Shown here piece by piece: positions 1 to 12,700 of a stretch of 64,000 bases of DNA (positions within the stretch are counted from its first letter, which is position 1; each line of letters begins with the position of its first letter). The position numbers and the translations under genes were made by a program. The notes below the pieces were generated by a model. That model worked only from the letters and a program-made list of their open reading frames with translations. It ran no database searches and was not told the origin of the DNA. Origin of the DNA: Owenia fusiformis (taxonomy: Eukaryota > Annelida > Polychaeta > Sabellida > Oweniidae); contig CAIIXF020000007.1 of the NCBI GenBank assembly GCA_903813345.2, positions 9,985,730 through 10,049,729 on the forward strand, given 5' to 3'.

Positions 1-156
1 ATTGGGAGGAGTATCGCTATATTGCTAAATTTGGTTATATTTTTAATTGCTATACCTCATAGGAGACAGTAATAAAGAATATGCCTGTAAAATAAATACC
101 AATTCTATTTGTTAATCATTACCAAAAATTTCAAAAAGGCCTTACTTAAGCTTTAA

Positions 157-413
157 TGTCCTGCTTAAGAACCCATATTTGTAACATTTAAAATGGATTC
201 TAGCAATACTTTCCCACATGAACCTACATTCAATCAATATTAACATTGGGATGCAATTGAGTCAGCTGGGTCCCATGCCAATGCACCTTTGCTGAAATCA
301 TCATTTTCTCAGAACTCAAGTTGATCGAGTCTCAATAAGTAGATTCATGTGGGAGAGTGTTGCATGCTAGAATCCATTTTCAATAGTAAGAATAGGGGTT
401 CTTAAACAGGACA
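157..413. mobile_element. MITE with about 70 bp inverted arms
   Basis: The arms start TGTCCTGCTTAAGAACCC on the left and match the reverse complement of the right end. Similarity continues through TGGATTCTAGCA and CCCACATGAA, to about 227 on the left and 340 on the right. The element sits in the intron of the minus-strand gene beyond exon 2. No clear target duplication is seen and it has no coding capacity. Confidence 0.6.
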
Positions 414-459
414 CCAGTTGGCTTGCTTTTTAGAACTTTTTCAAGTATGAGATGCTTAC

Positions 460-578
460 CATCAAGGTTGGTCCCGCAGATTGTTTAATATTTGGTTTGT
501 TTAGAGAGGCATTCACCTGAGAACTACTGATTTCACTCTCATTCTTTTTTGGCATATTATCTTCATTTGAGGGAAAGG
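460..578 (-). CDS. Exon 2 of the unidentified divergent gene
   Basis: The exon is 119 bp: two bases complete the split codon GCC, and 39 codons follow. The acceptor is a pyrimidine-rich TTTTATTTTGCAG and the donor is ATG|GTAAGC. The encoded text is hydrophilic (K, N, S, E) with no recognisable domain. Confidence 0.5.
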
Positions 579-3511
579 CTGCAAAATAAAACAATATGTA
601 TGTAAACATTAATGTCAAATCTTCTTTGAAGATGCTGTTTGGTCCAATCTGAGCCTGAGATTATAATTTCATTAGCTTATCGTTGTTTAGCGAAAAGTTG
701 AATGATCGTTTAGTCAGTAAATACCCTGGGTTCCGTTTCTGGAACTAACTTACGATTTGGTTACAAGTCACCGTTGTCAAAAAGTAGACAATGGTTTTCT
801 TGGAATGGTAAGTTACGATCATACCAAAACCGAATGGGTCCATGTTAACTGCAACCAGACTCCTATTGTAACTAGAGAGACAGAGTTACTGGGAGCTTGG
901 TTGCAGTTAGCACACTTGTAAAACGAACCCCTGGATAGCACTACTATGGCACAGAAAGCTCAGTAGTAGTAGAACAGCAACCTGTTTATCTTGGGGTCCT
1001 GGGTTGGTTTCTCACATAGGGCATTGAATTTAGCACACTTTCTTTCATTTCTGAATCTGAACTGCAAAGGCATAGGCGACAGCGCAATCAAATTGCTAGG
1101 CAGGGTCAGGGGAGTAGCCAGCAAATGTCAAGTGGGTGGTGCGAATTTTTGGGTTTGCATCACTGCGAGCAAAGCGAGTCCGCCAAAGGGAAAAAACTAA
1201 TATTCAAACTGAAGAAGGCCTTGGAAGGTAGATCTTTGAGAATGATTCATCATCAAAACAACCTCAAATTAAAGATATGTGTAACTACTAAACCTTGATG
1301 CCACCACAAGTGTGAGGTCACATATTTTTCAAGACCATTCTTATACCAGAAAATTGAAAATTCGAACATTGTCGCATCTCAAATATTTTCTGGTATGAGA
1401 TCCTAAAATGTGGCTCATATTGCCATATACCAAATGTCAAAAAAGGTTCCACATCACACGTTCGATGTGCGTGGAGGATCCTTGTCAAGGCTTACAATGA
1501 ACCCCCTGGGAGTGAGGCAAATTAGAAGATGGTGTCAAATTACGCGCCAACAGGAGTTGACCTGCGAAGGGCAGACATGACTTCAAAATCACCAAAAAAG
1601 TGACGTTAGTCGGTTATATATATTTTGCAAGTGGATCCAAGAGACCAAATGGGCGAGTCAATTATTTTGCAGGGGTGGTATGATACACACATTTCTATTT
1701 TGTATATGTGAATGCCCAGCGATTGATTTCAGTACAGTAAAACTGTCATAATGAACACCTCTTTAGTGAAGATATGTGCGTGCCCTGTGAACACATGCGT
1801 CAACTCTATTGAACACCTGTGTATAGTGAACACCAATTCACAGCCAGTGATTTCAGTAATTTTTAGAGGGGATTGTGCCTACAGTAAAAGCTGTCTAATC
1901 CGAGAGACCAGCTAAAAGCGTTCGGATTAGATTAGGAGGTGTTCACATTTTGGGGCTTTGCATTTGCAAGATTTTGGATTTTGAATAAGAACAAATTCTC
2001 AATAAATATTTATAGTTCTTTTGACTACATAGCTTTATGGCATTACACTCCAGTGACATGAAAATCTGATTCAAATGAGGAAGTCATCCTAGAAAGCCCC
2101 ACCATGAGTGAGATCATTCAAGGTTTTTTCAAATATTTGAGTAATTTTGTATGGGACATGTGATATTTTATGAAAAGTGACTTCACTGCTCAAATTGGGA
2201 GGTGTTCACATTTCAAGGTTTTTTAACATTTGAGTCAATGGGAGGAAAAACGGGACCAAAAATTGTTCAAATCGGGAGGTGTTCGGATAAGCCAAGTGAT
2301 CAGATATACAGGTTTTACTGTACTACATTGTTTCCAATCTTTTGGAGGAAAGTGTGCATCATTCCAGAGACTGACAGGTGACACACTGCCATGGGAACTG
2401 GTCATATCAGATGTTTCCACGCTTTACGTCCAGAAGAGGTCATTTCCCAGGATTATAGATGAACCCTTGTCCAATCAATGATACAGGTTTACATTTATAG
2501 AGAATTATGCCTGTATGAATTCTGGTATATTCCTGATTTGTTGAGATGGATGAGAATAAAATTAACCCTTTGCAAAATTGATCAAAACTGCCTCCAATCA
2601 TCCAATACTTGGCTCAATCTAAGAGTGACCAAGTGGAGAAAATGGACTACATTTAACAGGTCCCTCATTGAAAAAATCGGTGATCTGGTATTTGTGCATT
2701 CTAATCTGGTTTTTATTGAATTCGCTTCTTATTTCGGAATTTACAGATCTGATATTTATTGACTACTAAACTTTTAGAAGGGTTTCTTTAATAAGGCAAT
2801 GTAAGTATGTGGGAATTGATATGTGTATATCCTGCCACCCCTGCAAAATAATGGACTTGCCCACTTGGTCTCTTGGATCCACTTGTAAAATATATATAAC
2901 CATGTTAGGTTACCTCCCGGTTTTTCCTCCAAGCGAGACTCAGTAAACCCTTAGTGCAACCCCCCCCCCCTAACCAAACCTGTCTGGCCCAGTTATCTAC
3001 TCTAAGACGTCGGGAGAATGGGATAACTGGGCCAGATGGGTTTGGTTACTGGCCTCAGTAAACCCATCTAAGTGCAACCCCCTAACCAAACCTTTCTGGC
3101 CCAGTTATCTACTCTAAGATGTCCGGAGCATGGGGAGTAGATAACTGGGCCAGACGAGTTTGGTTACCACCCCCCCCCCCCCCTCCCCGTGGTGCTCTTA
3201 TTTCCCACTGCCAATCCTCGAAGACTATTGACCAATTTTAGGATAGTTTCCAGGATTTATCCCACAACCCATCACTATACTTAGGCTATGGATATATTTG
3301 CGTGTTTGTCAGGAGCAGATAGTCTAATATTTGGATTGGATAGAGGTCGAATTCGATCCAGCCCCGAGCCGAGGTTCCTGAAATAAGAATTTTCTCTGAT
3401 GAAAGCTGGCTGACTGATAAGCAATAGGATGTAACTTAGCATACCTTCTGAACTCCCATCGGGATCTTTTATTGACTGCATTGTGACGAATTCAGCGTTT
3501 TTTATTACCAT
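460..3511 (-). CDS. 5' part of an unidentified gene, two exons (join of 3445-3511 and 460-578)
   Basis: I do not recognise the product. The proposed start is the ATG at 3511-3509, read leftwards. The first exon runs to 3445 and ends in phase 1 before a GTATGC donor. The second exon begins at 578 after a TTTTGCAG acceptor and ends in phase 0 at 460 before GTAAGC. Joined, they give 62 codons with no stop, beginning MVIKNAEFVTMQSIKDPDG and then rich in Ser, Asn and Lys, as in a disordered N-terminus. The reading frame continues past the left edge. The start lies 118 bp from the divergent UBE3D start, which supports a real gene. An alternative is a non-coding antisense transcript, but two matched splice sites with an open phase make coding more likely. 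Confidence 0.5.
722..936. mobile_element. Short MITE, ends of CCAGGGGTTCGTTTT type
   Basis: The left end TACCCTGGGTTCCGTTT pairs imperfectly (5 mismatches in 18) with the right end read in reverse, TATCCAGGGGTTCGTTTT. Inside, ACTTACGAT and AAGTTACGATC are further inverted pieces. A second element of this kind is at 61149-61265. Confidence 0.45.
936..1599. other. Intron of the minus-strand gene, no feature seen
   Basis: AT-rich sequence with a small inverted pair, ACCAGAAAATTGAAAATTCG against TCTCAAATATTTTCTGGT, at 1345-1397. No supported exon or named repeat. Confidence 0.4.
1600..2913. mobile_element. DNA transposon remnant with about 90 bp TIRs
   Basis: The left arm (1600-1695) and right arm (2820-2913) are inverted copies. 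Both hold GTGGATCCAAGAGACCAA, TTATTTTGCAGGGGTGG and a GGTTATATATATTTT stretch. The interior carries a pogo-like MITE (1735-2330). The short reading frames at 2230-2762 have no recognisable transposase motif, so this is a non-autonomous or decayed copy. Confidence 0.65.
1735..2330. mobile_element. Pogo/Tigger-like MITE, double left end
   Basis: The element begins after TA with CAGTAAAACTGTCATAATGA and ends CAGGTTTTACTG before TA, as in TA-inserting Tc1/mariner-pogo elements. A second left end, CAGTAAAAGCTGTCTAATCC, starts at 1882 after another TA, so an intact 1882-2330 copy may sit in or next to a broken one. The interior repeats the GAACACCT / AGGTGTTC motif. Confidence 0.55.
2960..3180. repeat. 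Two tandem foldback units with poly-C tracts
   Basis: Each unit is a palindrome: CTGGCCCAGTTATCTACTC pairs with GATAACTGGGCCAGA, flanked by AACCAAACC and GGTTTGGTTA. Copies lie at about 2972-3046 and 3080-3170. C homopolymer runs border the pair at 2961 and 3168. Confidence 0.6.
3445..3511 (-). CDS. Exon 1 of the unidentified divergent gene
   Basis: The exon has 22 codons plus one base (phase 1). Its donor on the minus strand is G|GTATGC. The same frame is open upstream to 3538 but without an ATG, so the ATG at 3511 is taken as the start. Confidence 0.45.
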
Positions 3512-3629
3512 TTCTAAGAAAATAAAATAAAATCGCAACGAAGAACTAAAACTTGTATTTCCCGCGTTCTGATAAGGGTGACGTCGTAACCCAGAACGAG
3601 GTTTTGGGAATCACCCGGAAATTCCAAAC
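3512..3629. promoter_or_regulatory. Bidirectional promoter between the two divergent genes
   Basis: Only 118 bp separate the two opposed start codons. The interval is richer in CpG than its surroundings. It contains a CRE-like TGACGTCG near 3580 and an ETS-like CCGGAA near 3615. No TATA box is evident. This fits a housekeeping bidirectional promoter, but transcription starts were inferred, not observed. Confidence 0.5.
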
Positions 3630-3748
3630 ATGGCGGATTTAGTAAAAGAAACAAAATGCCCAGTTATTTACAACAATATGCTCAATGAAAAGATATACGT
3701 TGAAATAAAAACTCGAATATGCGTTACGCAATTCATATTTGTCAAAAG
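3630..3748 (+). CDS. UBE3D: UBE3D exon 1 (start codon)
   Basis: The exon starts at ATG within AAACATGG and gives 39 codons plus AG (phase 2), ending before GTAAGT. The encoded start is MADLVKETKCPVIYNN, followed by a beta-strand-like VEIKTRICVTQFIFVK that resembles the opening strands of other UBE3D proteins. Assignment rests on phase match with exon 2 (AG+C gives Ser) and a consensus donor. The 5.8 kb intron leaves room for error. Confidence 0.7.
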
Positions 3749-6700
3749 GTAAGTAATCGGTGCGTCAAATACAGGTTTATCTGCTTTGAGGACAGAATGT
3801 AGAATTTTTTGCCAAGTTTTTGAACAAGTTCGTTGATCACAGGAACCTGTATTAAGGTGCTATGGAAGTTAACAGGAAATGACAAAACAGGAAGTGACAA
3901 TTTTTTTTGCATTTTTAGATATTTTTTGAATAAAGATAACAGAGTTCTGGTTTGACCTCCAGTCAATTTAACTATTTCCACATATCATTTACATGACCAG
4001 GATCACAATGTGCATGGTCAGAATGACCCTAAACATGATGAAATAACCTTTTTAGCCCTTTGAAAGTGTGACTGAAAAAAAGCTAAAAGTAGGAGCGTAG
4101 GGATAGTCCCTGAACAGAATCTTTTGAATTTTTCAGAAAATGTGCCCAATATAATGCTCTAACTAGTACAATCTTTGAAATTTTAGAAAATTGTCTTAAA
4201 CAAAAATGTCGGTCATAAAAAGGAAAATAGATCGCTTTTCAAATCAGTTTTTTCATTTTTTTTTCTTTTTCTATGAATGATATCAAATTTTCAAAGATTG
4301 TATCATTTAGAGCAATATATTGGGCACATTTTCTGAAAAATTCAAAAGATTCTGTTCAGTGACCTTCCCTACGCTCCTACTTTTAGCTTTTTTTCAGTCA
4401 CACTTTCAAAGGGCTAAAAAGGTTATTTTATCATGTTTAGGGTCATTCTGACCATGCACATTGTGATCCTGGTCATGTAAATGATATGTGGAAATAGTTA
4501 AATTGACTGGAGGTCAAACCAGAACTCTGTTATCTTTATTCAAAAAATATCTAAAAATGCAAAAAAAATTGTCACTTCCTGTTTTGTCATTTCCTGTTAA
4601 GTTCCATAGCACCTTAACAGCAAGAGGAAAACCCCCCAGAGATTTATTGATGACAGACATATTACATCGCCAATCTCAAACTGCATCAAACAGCGCTGTA
4701 AAAACAGTACTGCACATCGCTGTTTTCTAAAACAGTGCTGTACTACGCTGCAAGCCCGGCTGCAAGATGATGTTGCGGATTGGGGGTGTACGTCTCTTGC
4801 GTACCACACTCGTTTGCCAAATTGTAACCTGTTAGTTTTCGAATATAATATATCGTTGTGATATTTTAGGTCAAGGTGCATGTTCGGAATTTTGCAGCAA
4901 CCCTCAATAGCAGCATAGCCGTAGCCAGCGGGGGTTCGGTGGGTTCGAACGAACCCCCGGTCAATTTACAGGGTAGCAAGATCTCGAGGACAATATTTCT
5001 AAAATGTTTGATATTATTTTGATATTATTTGCAAAATAAACAAACCGGTTATTGTTTTGTAAATTTCGCCATGACAATATTGTGCAGTTAAATTTTCTTT
5101 CAAATCAGACCTAAATTAGAAGGTTAAATGAAGGTAAACGTATTGCTCGTCCCATTCGCCTTCAAAACCTTACACAATTTTGAAAATTTTAAAAGCGTTC
5201 ATTTACGATAATTTGAAATGTAGCCGTTAAGCAATTGTGACGTCATAAATGCAAATGTTCCATTGAATAAATTGTGAAATTTAAGTGGTATTTTGATCAT
5301 TATTTCAAAAGTTATCTCAATTTCAATGAGCCCCGTAAGCGTAAAGTGTTACGTCTTACAGCGTATTTGACGATGTCGGAGTATATTTAACTTTAAAAAT
5401 GTGTTGGATCCCATCAAAATTTTGAAGGAAAAATAATTTCATTGAAATGTGATTAAAAAATACTTCAAAATGATATGTAAAACACATAGTTGGCTTTTTA
5501 AATAAGGCAGAGATTAACGTTCAAAGCTGAGATAAGCCCGCATTTCCCGAATTGTCCCCAGGTCCGTGCACGTCATATATATCATTTATAAACACAGGCA
5601 TTTGTTCAAATTTATTCATTCTTTCTTTTGTTCTGTATTTATTTACCCATCACTTTTCAAAAGAAGATCAATCATTGCAAAAAATGATTTTGTTTTTTCA
5701 GATACACTTCACTCATCTAAGAGATTGTATAGAATTCAAATTGTTATCGTTCCAGTTTACTTGCTCTCCATTTTCATGTTAATGTCATGATATGTTTAGC
5801 GAATAAATTATATAATAAAAAAACATTGAAAAATCTTACATGGTATCAATCTTTAAATAATGAAGGCCTAATTTGTTATCAAGCCGTCTGAACTTAACAA
5901 AATAACAGTCGCTTGTATTTATATATGATTTATATCCACTAAAACGTTTTTTTTATCAATTGCGGTTGATCTGCTCCTCCGGGGGACTTACCACTGAGCT
6001 CCGGGGACGTCCAAAGAAATATTTTTAACTTTTTAAAACAAAGCATAACCGAGACCCACTTATTTGAAAAAAAGATATCAGTAATACGACTATCTCTGAT
6101 AGTTTAAAAAGCCTTCGTGTAAACGTTGTGAAAAGTTATCATAGAAGAACGATCTTTCGGAGTATATGGGTGTTTGCGTCAATTTCAATAACCTTGCATT
6201 TGATCCGAACTGGCTTCCAACAAAATTCTTGAAATACAATGATAAGCCATTGCATGGGGTGATTTATTTTGTCCTAGATGAAGAAGCTTAAGTTAAAGAA
6301 TAAATTGTGCGAAATAGTTGATATTCCTTGGAAACAAATCATGCTCCAAGGTCTTCCAGAAATCAGACGAAATAATGGTGGATTAGGGGCAAATCAGAAT
6401 TCAGGATATGAATTCAGTAAAAGATTCACCGAAATATATTTTGATGCAGATAATTAATTATAAGTTGTTTGACTTTTTTGCACGTTGCCTGTTTATTATA
6501 CTTTGTGAACATTAAAGTTACAAAGCTGAAAGGTCATTTTTGAAAATCATTTTTACGTCCTGTGTTATTTCAATGGGAGAGGTTTCTTGATAAAGCCTAT
6601 TACTTTCAGCAAATAAAGACATCATTTTTTTTCAATAAAATTCAAATTCAATTGTCTACTTAACTTAATGAAGGTACTAAAATGAATTATATTTCCCCTC

Positions 6701-9700
6701 CCAAAATAATTTTTCTTTACAAATTATGCATATAAGAATTCAAACCTAAAGATACTTTAATACATAATCCAATGGGTTAGTTAGGATTGCCAAACTTTTG
6801 GAGGGAGTGTAATTGTACAAATTGCATTATTTGAGGAACCCTAATGAAGGGGTGGGGGATTTGTGAATAACATAAAAATAGAACCCCCGGTCACCAAATC
6901 CTGGCTACGCCACTGAGCAGCCCTGTCAACCCTCACGCATTAGGCGTGATTGTCACGCATTTGCTGGAAAAATAGAAATCACTCATCAATTTAGCGTGTA
7001 TGATCAAATATCACGCAAATCAAACATTTTGTTGATATTTTTAAAAATCGTTTTTTGTGAAATGCCGATACGGTAAAATACCGAACGGCGAAAAAAAGCG
7101 AATGCATTCCACTCGGTCTTTGCACGTGATTGCCGTTTATGTCACGCATTTGGTCCAAAATATGTGTATACGAGGGGTGATCCAAAAGTCTTGGACGCCC
7201 CGCTCTAACTTTGCTATTTTCTAATATAAATGCATGAAACTTTCAGATAATAAAGATCAACATCTAAACAACTTTGTCTATAAGTTTCAAAATAGAATAG
7301 TATATTTTAGGTACTTTTTTAAATAATTTTTCATACAAGGTCCCTGCCACCCGGAACGGTATTTAAATATAGCAAATCACGTCACAGCTATTATAATATG
7401 GCAAATACTTTAGATGCAGATGCACAACCTAACACCAGTCGTGATATGAGAGAATGTCCGATTTTCAGTCTGAGTGTCATCTGCCATCAACATCTTTACA
7501 TATTAAGACCTACTTTTCGACATATTTTCCACGAATTTGAACACATTTTCATACCACTTTACCAATGAATGAAAGACACTTATGAAACCGCCATTGCTTA
7601 TGTGATACAAATGCTGCTGGAGTGCCACTCTAAACCTCATCCAATGAGTAAAAAACATTTTCTTTCAACCCTCCTTTCACCTTGGAGAAAAGGAAGAAAA
7701 TCACACGGAGCCATATCTAGACTGTATTGTGCATATTGTAGCTGCTCAAGGTCAATAATAGTGAAAATATATAGTAGTATTCTTTGTTCCACTTTGATTT
7801 CTTTCATGTTCTGCATTATAGCAACCATCTTGGAGCAAAAATGATACCAGAATGAGGGCTGATTGTCTGATGTCATTTTCTTAGAACTTGGCATATACAG
7901 CCATTGTCATATGTGACATTATGATTAAAACACAATTAATTGGTTGCCTAGTAACAAAGGAAGTAAACTAACATGGTTTAACATTCAAAATTAAAGGAAA
8001 GATAGTGGTCAAGACTTGCAAAACAAGTCAAATAGCGGCAACATTTAAGGCTGAAAGTTGCCATGTGCGTATACCGTTCCGGGTGGCAGGGTCACTATAT
8101 TAATAACTATCGAGAAAACTTCATAAAATATATCATTTCACCATGAAATGAATACACAAAGTAATTAGGTTCTTGGTCTTTATTATTGGAAAGTTTAAAG
8201 TAATTTTATCAAAAACCAACAAAATTAGAGCAGGGCGTCCAAGACTTTTGGTTCACCCCTCGTATTCCTGTCATCTTTCTGTATATTTATGTGAAATATC
8301 AAGCTATGATATTATACTCTAGCAATGCAAGAAGTACACATTTTCATGCTCCTTCGATGTTCCTTGGTAAGGTAAGATAATTTGTGGAAATTTTGTGACA
8401 CCGAAGCACCCCTACTCCTTGGAGTTTTCAAAAATAACCTCACTTCACAGTTTTCATGTTAACTTTAGGGGCTCATACACCTACAATTCATAGTTATGAA
8501 AAATACATTTATGTGTGATGTTAACTTTGACATGTTTCTTTAGTCAAGATAAATAATATATATACAAGGTAAACCGATTTTAAAACCACATGTCTTTATC
8601 AAAAAAATATGGCAGCCATTTTTTGTACTTTTGATTTAATTTAGCTTCGCCTTAACGTAATATTATTTGAAGCGTTATTAGAAAATTTTGAATCAGGCAT
8701 TTTGGTTTGTCAATTTGTACCAATCAGGCATGTCAGGACAGAAGTTCATCTCAATAAAGATTTACGTACTAGGTGATAAAATATATGACACTTTGTCATC
8801 GTGTACTTAAGGTTTTGGGAAATACATAGGGTCTCGGGTACAGGGTGTACAGGGTGTCCAAAAAACATTATGAAATAAAAAGTTGATCAAGTCCATCAAT
8901 TTTGCACATTCTTCCTTGAAATTTCAGAATTATTTAGTTTAATCCAACTTAGGCTATATCGTTGATTATAATACTCATTACTGTATATAAAACAAAGATA
9001 TCTGCATCTATCTAGCAAATTGAAATTTGCAATGAGTGATGTGATTGGTCAATAAAGGAGTTGTCACTGATGGTGGTCACAAGTGACCGATCAAATCACT
9101 TGTTTCAAATGTACATTCTACATTTTTCCCAGGGAATCAACTTGTTCAGATTAATTAGTTTTATGTGCAATAAACCTGCAGCCTTTTGTAATTTAAGGAG
9201 TTTCAGCCATGTTAATTTTTCCGAAAATAACATGGCAGACATCCTCCATACGTAGGGTTCCAGACATCATTCACTAAGGAGGTACGAGTTCTGGAGGCCT
9301 GTGTTCGGAGGATGCATGGCAGAGAACAGAGAAGCATCAAAATATAAGAGGCTAGACATTTTATTAGCCAAACCACAAGCAATCCAAGATATACAAATGT
9401 TAGTTGTGTACATTACGAATATTTTTCCATATATTACACAACTTTGGTATTTTGATTCCTTACTTTTTAGGTTTTATTGATGAGAAAAAACATTGAAATG
9501 GACTGCAGTAATGTTACGAATGTTTAAAATACAAAATTTTGTTCCAGCAATGCAGAAAGGAGGATACACATCAACACAAATTCAATAAAGATTCAACATG
9601 ACAATATTCAACTTCCTTCATTGGTGTTTTACATTGACACAATGGAACTAATTCCTACAACATGTCATGGTCTTCATATCAACAAGAGCTGTGAATTACA

Positions 9701-12700
9701 TCTTAGGATGAAGATTAGACAACGGGATGCAGAAACAATCAAAGCAGAAATTGCAAACCCTACAAGTATATCAAGCGATGGACTGCTTCGTAAATTTGAT
9801 AATTTCCAATCATGCATCTGTAAAATGTGTGGAGAGGATATTATTAAAACAAAGAGGTTAGTGATTCTAAAAGGTAAATTCCCCAAACAACTAACAACTG
9901 GACAACATTTTAAAACTTCTGCGAAAGAGCATGATTCATTTTCCATTAAATTGCATAATGCGTAAGAGTTCCTTAATTCTAAAACAGTCTAGGGAATACC
10001 ATATTTTTTCAGACCTTTGAAATGTATACAAATCTGGTTATATATTCTTGTGTATATAACAAAACTCTCCCCCAAATCCAAGTAGGGGCTTTGTGCAAAA
10101 ATTAAAGCACAAAGCGAAACATTTGAAAATTTAAATTTTAGTCAAAGCACACCATTTTTTAGTTTGGTTAATTGAAAACAGTTGTTATGTATTTGTAAAC
10201 ACACTTCTGTTTTTAAAACATTTTGAATTTACAGGTACATTGTATTTTGATTATTTGAACAGCAAATAACATGTGGTTTGCAAAATCTTTTTATATGGGA
10301 ATCAAAATCTCGAAAACTGTTTGCAATTTATTTTTTCAGGAAATTCAAAAGGGTTCTTTCACTTCCCTCGGACAATTGGCAAGATAATACTGACAGCTGG
10401 TTCTGTCATAACCATGGCAACGGAAAACAAAATGGTGTAGGGAAAAACACATCATTACTTCCAAAGGAAAGTGACTGTTTTGTCGGGGATAATTTTTTCA
10501 TGGTTAATGAAGAGAGTTTAAAGCATGGCATAGAGACAATTGGTAACCATAGCAACCAAGTCAGATGTCGAAGATGTAGGTTTCTCATCGGAAAAGCAGT
10601 AACAAGTCCAGGTTGGTTTACTTTTTTACTTCCGTACTTTAGTCTTGCGTGGTCATCCTCTTTCATCTGGTTCAAGAGAAAAAACTGGAGGAGATCAAAT
10701 TATGATTTATTATTCCAAGTGTTAATGTCTCTAAATTGTATCCATGTATATGGAATGAAGTTTGATTTGTATTATGTATACTTTTTAGGGAAAACTGAAG
10801 ACAAAGATGCAAAAATGGTAGTCAAGTTGTATAATCACAAGTTAAAGATCAACCATTCCATCACAAACTCAAGAAATCCAAATGACTCATGTGAAAGGTA
10901 TTTATTTCCAGAATGCATAATATTTTGATGTTATTAAATTGTTAGGTGTCATGTGTATTGGGCGTAGTAATTATAAAAGATTCCTACTATTTAAAGATTG
11001 GTGAAAATTTTGATAAGATCCTTAAAGTAGATATGAAATGGTAATTTTAACCTGAAGGAATCAATATGATTTTTATGTCACCACCAAAAGTGGTGACATA
11101 TTGTTATGGTCTCCGTTTTTTTTGCGACGGCGTCCGGCGGTTGGTGGTTGGCGTCCGGCGTCCGGCGGTTGGCGTCCGGCGTCTGTAACAATTTCTTACA
11201 ACTTCCTATAACTTAACAAATACTGTTTAGACTGACTTCAATTTTTTTCTAAATCATCTACATGTTCTCAGAAGTTCAAATCTGACTTTAGATTTGACAT
11301 TTGACCTTCAATGACCTTCTCAAGGTCAAAAAGGTCTTTTTTCAACTTGCTTCACATTGACTAATTTTTTTTTCAAAATCATCTACATGTTCTCAGAAAT
11401 TCAAATCTGACTTAAGATTTGAGATTTGACCTTCAAATCTGACTTTAGATTTGACATTTGACCTTCAATGACCTTCTCAAGGTCAAAAAAGGTCAAAAAG
11501 GTCTGTTTTCAACTTGCTTCAAATTGACTAAATTTTTTTTTCAAAATCATCTACGTGTTCTCAGAAATTCAAATCTGACTTAAGATTTGACTTAGGATTT
11601 GACCTTCAATGACCTTCTCAAGGTCAAAAAAGGTCAAAAAGGTCTGTTTTCAACTTGCTTCAAATTGACTAAAATTTTTTTTCAAAATCATCTACGTGTT
11701 CTCAGAAATTCAAATCTGACTTTAGATTTGACTTAAGATTTGACATTTGACCTTCAATGACCTTCTCAAAGTCAAAAAAGGTCAAAAAGGTCTTTTTTCA
11801 ACTTGCTTCAAATTGACTAAATTTTTTTTTCAAAATCATCTACATGTTCTCAGAAATTCAAATCTGACGTTAGATTTGACATTTGACCTTCAATGACCTT
11901 CTCAATGTCAAAAAAGGTCAAAAAGGTCTGTTTTCAACTTGCTTCAAATTGACTAAATTTTTTTTTCAAAATCATCGACGTGTTCTCAGAAATTCAAATC
12001 TGACTTAAGATTTGACTTAAGATTTGACCTTCAATGACCTTCTCAAGGTCAAAAAAGGTCAAAAAGGTCTGTTTTCAACGTGCTTCAAATTGACTAAAAA
12101 AAATTTTCAAAATCATCTACGTGTTCTCAGAAATTCAAATCTGACTTTAGATTTGACTTAAGATTTGACATTTGACCTTCAATGACCTTCTCAAAGTCAA
12201 AAAAGGTCAAAAAGGTCTTTTTTCAACTTGCTTCAAATTGACTAATTTTTTTTTCAAAATCATCTACATGTTCTCAGAAATTCAAATCTGACTTTAGATT
12301 TGACATTTGACCTTCAATGACCTTCTCAATGTCAAAAAAGGTCAAAAAGGTATTTTTTCATCTTGCTTCAAATTGACTAAAAAATTTTTCAAAATCATCT
12401 ACATGTTCTCAGAAATTCAAATATGACTTTAGATTTGACATTTGACCTTCAATGACCTTCTCAAGGTCAAAAAAGGTCATAAAGGTCTTTTTTCAACTTG
12501 CTTCGAATTGACTAATTTTTTTTTTCAAAATCATCTACATGTTCTCAGAAATTCAAATCTGACTTTAGATTTGACATTTGACCTTTAATGACCTTCTCAA
12601 GGTCAAAAAGGTCTGTTTTCAACCTTCAATGACCTTCTCAATGTCAAAAAAGGTCAAAAAGGTATTTTTTCATCTTGCTTCAAATTGACTAAATTTTTTT

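Larger units (their letters stand above)
3749..9547 (+). other. UBE3D intron 1 (5.8 kb), transposon-filled
   Basis: The intron runs from GTAAGT to TTCCAG. It holds a TTAA palindromic MITE, a CAGTGGCGTAGCC-type element, a mariner nested in a TA MITE, and a small foldback element. The remaining parts (4618-4910, 6919-7170, 8263-9240, 9317-9547) show no exon. One TACAGGGTGTCC piece near 8846 resembles a lone mariner end. Repeated TCACGCA motifs occur at 6930-7150. Confidence 0.6.

Noticed and set aside
3742-4730. Two related open frames on opposite strands beginning MEIVKLTGGQTRT
   Set aside because: They are the two arms of the TTAA palindromic MITE, not two genes. No domain and no splice support.
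8826-9240. Mariner-like end TACAGGGTGTCC as the start of a full element
   Set aside because: No matching inverted right end was found downstream, so at most it is a solo end.
10406-10675. 89-codon minus-strand frame opposite UBE3D exon 3
   Set aside because: It overlaps the well-supported UBE3D exon and has no family resemblance.
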